Of a stretch of DNA of 64,000 nucleotides, positions 62,643 through 64,000 are shown piece after piece (the first letter of the stretch is position 1; each line of letters begins with the position of its first letter). The DNA lies in contig NZ_JAUSZN010000001.1 of assembly GCF_030817595.1 (NCBI RefSeq), forward strand, positions 2,364,001-2,428,000, in the 5' to 3' direction. The translations under genes and the position numbers were made by a program. The DNA is from Neobacillus niacini. Its GTDB lineage: Bacteria; Bacillota; Bacilli; Bacillales; Cytobacillaceae. Below the pieces are notes generated by a model. It was not told the DNA's origin. It searched no databases and saw only the letters and a list, made by a program, of their open reading frames with translations.

Positions 62643-63506
62643 TTAAACTTGTTCCCAAATTCTGCGAACATTGTCTAAGCTAATTTTTGAACCTTTCTTA
62701 CAATCTTCCATGCCTTCAAATTCGATTGAGATATAGCCATCATAACTTGAATGCTTAATTACTTTAATGATTTCATACATATCGATATCCCCGTGGCCAA
62801 CGATTGAGCCTCGCAAATAATTTCCTGAAGCAGTTTGAAACCATCCTTCGCCTGGATCAAATTTTTCAGGTCGGTAATAAAAATCTTTAATATGAACCAT
62901 TGAAGCATTATGAATATTTTTCTTCACTGCTTTAATAGGATTTTCATCTACACAAAGAAAATTACCGGTATCTAATGTAGTTTTGAAATTTGGCTTATTA
63001 ACATGATGAATCAGGGTCTGGACACGATCACTAGCTTGAACGAAATAACCATGGTTTTCAACACTTGTTGTAATTCCATATTCTGCTGCATAATCCGCAA
63101 TTCTTCTGCACGCAGCAGAGATCCTAGGTAAATCTTGTTCAAATTGAAGAATAGACGTCTCACCGATTGGTCTCCAAGCCACATCGTGACGCATAAGCTT
63201 AACACCTAACCGATTGGCTATATCAACTTGTTTAAAAACCCTTTCGATTTCTTGTTCATATTGCTCTTCATCAGACATGATAAAGTTTGCTCCGATTGCA
63301 TAATTAGAAATCTCAATTCCGACTTTCTCTGCTTTTTGACGTACCGCGTCTGTTAAATCTGGATTATCGTCCAAAGAAAATCCCATCGGAACGATTTCAA
63401 TATGTTCCCCGCCTTGTTCAGCGATCCATTCAATTGCTTCAAGAATATCTAATTCTTTTGACTTAAGGGCTGAATACAAACTATATGAACTTAAACCTAG
63501 TTTCAT
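62643..63506 (-). CDS. Xylose-isomerase-like TIM-barrel sugar isomerase/epimerase
   Basis: The 287-residue protein has MKLGLSSYSLYSALKSKELD, EIVPMGFSLDD, GITTSVENHGYF, FKTTLDTGNFLCVDENP, MVHIKDFYYRP and YISIEFEGMED, supplying the metal ligands of the AP-endonuclease-2-like fold. It is paired with the Gfo/Idh/MocA gene behind it, and with a binding protein upstream, which suggests import followed by isomerisation and oxidation of one sugar. Confidence 0.9.
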   Translation of the reverse strand: MKLGLSSYSLYSALKSKELDILEAIEWIAEQGGEHIEIVPMGFSLDDNPDLTDAVRQKAEKVGIEISNYAIGANFIMSDEEQYEQEIERVFKQVDIANRLGVKLMRHDVAWRPIGETSILQFEQDLPRISAACRRIADYAAEYGITTSVENHGYFVQASDRVQTLIHHVNKPNFKTTLDTGNFLCVDENPIKAVKKNIHNASMVHIKDFYYRPEKFDPGEGWFQTASGNYLRGSIVGHGDIDMYEIIKVIKHSSYDGYISIEFEGMEDCKKGSKISLDNVRRIWEQV

Positions 63507-63571
63507 TTTTTACCTCCAAATTAAGTTATCTTCAGAAAAACCTTTGGCAGTACGGAAAAAGAATGACTAAA

Positions 63572-63602
63572 CAACAGAGGAGTTTACATTACTCCCCTGT
63601 TG
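63572..63602 (-). terminator. Terminator or stabilising hairpin behind the binding protein
   Basis: CAACAGaGGAGT pairs with ACTCCCCTGTTG; the minus strand continues with TTTAGTCATTC. It ends or attenuates the transcript after the solute-binding protein gene. Confidence 0.75.
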
Positions 63603-63612
63603 AGGAACTATC

Positions 63613-64000
63613 TTATTGATTAGAAGACCACTTCTCAGCACGTTTTTGTAAGTCATCCAAATAGGATTGAATATCAGGAGCTTTTCCGTTATGTGCTTTA
63701 CTAATAAAGCCATTGATAGCAGGTACGATTTCACTTCCGAAAAATGGATTTGCTTCATCCAATAGAGTCGATTTAGACACCTGAGCGATTTCCATGGATG
63801 TTTTCATATATTTGTCTTCTTTGGCTACAAAACTAGCATCTGCAAGGGTTGGGGTAAATTTAAAATTATCATAGTTATGTTTTTGTGTGATAGGTCCAGT
63901 TAGGAATTTTAAAACCTCCCACGATGCTTCAACGTTTTTCGCGTCTTTTGCCATAACAAATGGGTCAACAGCAACCCATCCCTCACCATTAGGACCTAGA
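63613..64000 (-). CDS. ABC sugar-binding protein, C-terminal part (cut by window edge)
   Basis: The frame is open to the right edge and ends at 63613. The visible 128 residues include NGEGWVAVDPFVMAKDAKNV, ASWEVLKFLTGP and FGSEIVPAINGFISKAHNGK, typical of the C-terminal lobe of family-1 solute-binding proteins. It probably delivers the substrate of the isomerase and dehydrogenase downstream. Confidence 0.88.
   Translation of the reverse strand, partial: LGPNGEGWVAVDPFVMAKDAKNVEASWEVLKFLTGPITQKHNYDNFKFTPTLADASFVAKEDKYMKTSMEIAQVSKSTLLDEANPFFGSEIVPAINGFISKAHNGKAPDIQSYLDDLQKRAEKWSSNQ

Overview
The window looks like a Bacillaceae (Bacillus-type) chromosome. Evidence is low GC, strong AGGAGG-type ribosome binding sites, the N-terminal half of mutS at the left edge, a YwaF-like membrane protein, catabolite-responsive (cre) sites and a YesM/YesN/LplB-type sugar uptake locus. 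The genus cannot be fixed from sequence alone.

The organising feature is a tRNA-Arg(CCU) gene at 2677-2750. Its 3' half is repeated at 32611-32659 (degenerate), 40696-40739 and 49933-49984, and the three displaced copies keep a terminator-like hairpin behind them. A truncated tyrosine-recombinase start follows the intact tRNA. I read this as tandem accretion of three integrative islands in one tRNA site. Island 1 (about 2.75-32.6 kb) is a plant-glycan locus: GH3, GH30, GH78, a DUF5060/DUF4038/DUF5605 hydrolase, two esterases, sugar oxidoreductase/isomerase, a YesL-LplB-YtcP-type ABC transporter with its lipoprotein, and the YesM/YesN two-component system. Island 2 (32.6-40.7 kb) holds exactly one module: GH140 apiosidase-like enzyme, FGGY kinase, split transketolase, fucose-isomerase-like enzyme and a divergent LacI regulator, best explained as D-apiose release and catabolism. 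Island 3 (40.7-50.0 kb) has a transglutaminase-like protein and two near-identical IS3-family copies around a thrombospondin-type-3-repeat/DUF3289-like secreted protein with a downstream lipoprotein.

To the right (50.3-59.2 kb) is a cluster probably under a GntR/FCD regulator: 4-hydroxyphenylacetate-3-hydroxylase-like flavoenzyme, PNPOx-like protein, nitrilase-superfamily amidase, DUF2848 protein, cupin, FAD-synthetase-like protein, MHS-family transporter and amidohydrolase. The last part (60.2-64.0 kb) is a second sugar locus: sugar-efflux MFS, Gfo/Idh/MocA dehydrogenase, TIM-barrel isomerase and the end of an ABC solute-binding protein.

Gene decay is common. A GH3 gene is frameshifted, an amidohydrolase and the FAD-synthetase-like gene carry in-frame stops, and remnants of integrase, GH78, permease-YesL fusion, LacI (with a micro-inversion), APH-type kinase, HPr/nitrilase, beta-phosphoglucomutase and a NagZ-like GH3 survive. 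Several catabolic promoters share a CGACTT direct repeat with an exact 22-bp period, often with a cre site downstream, suggesting joint control by the YesN-type regulator and CcpA.
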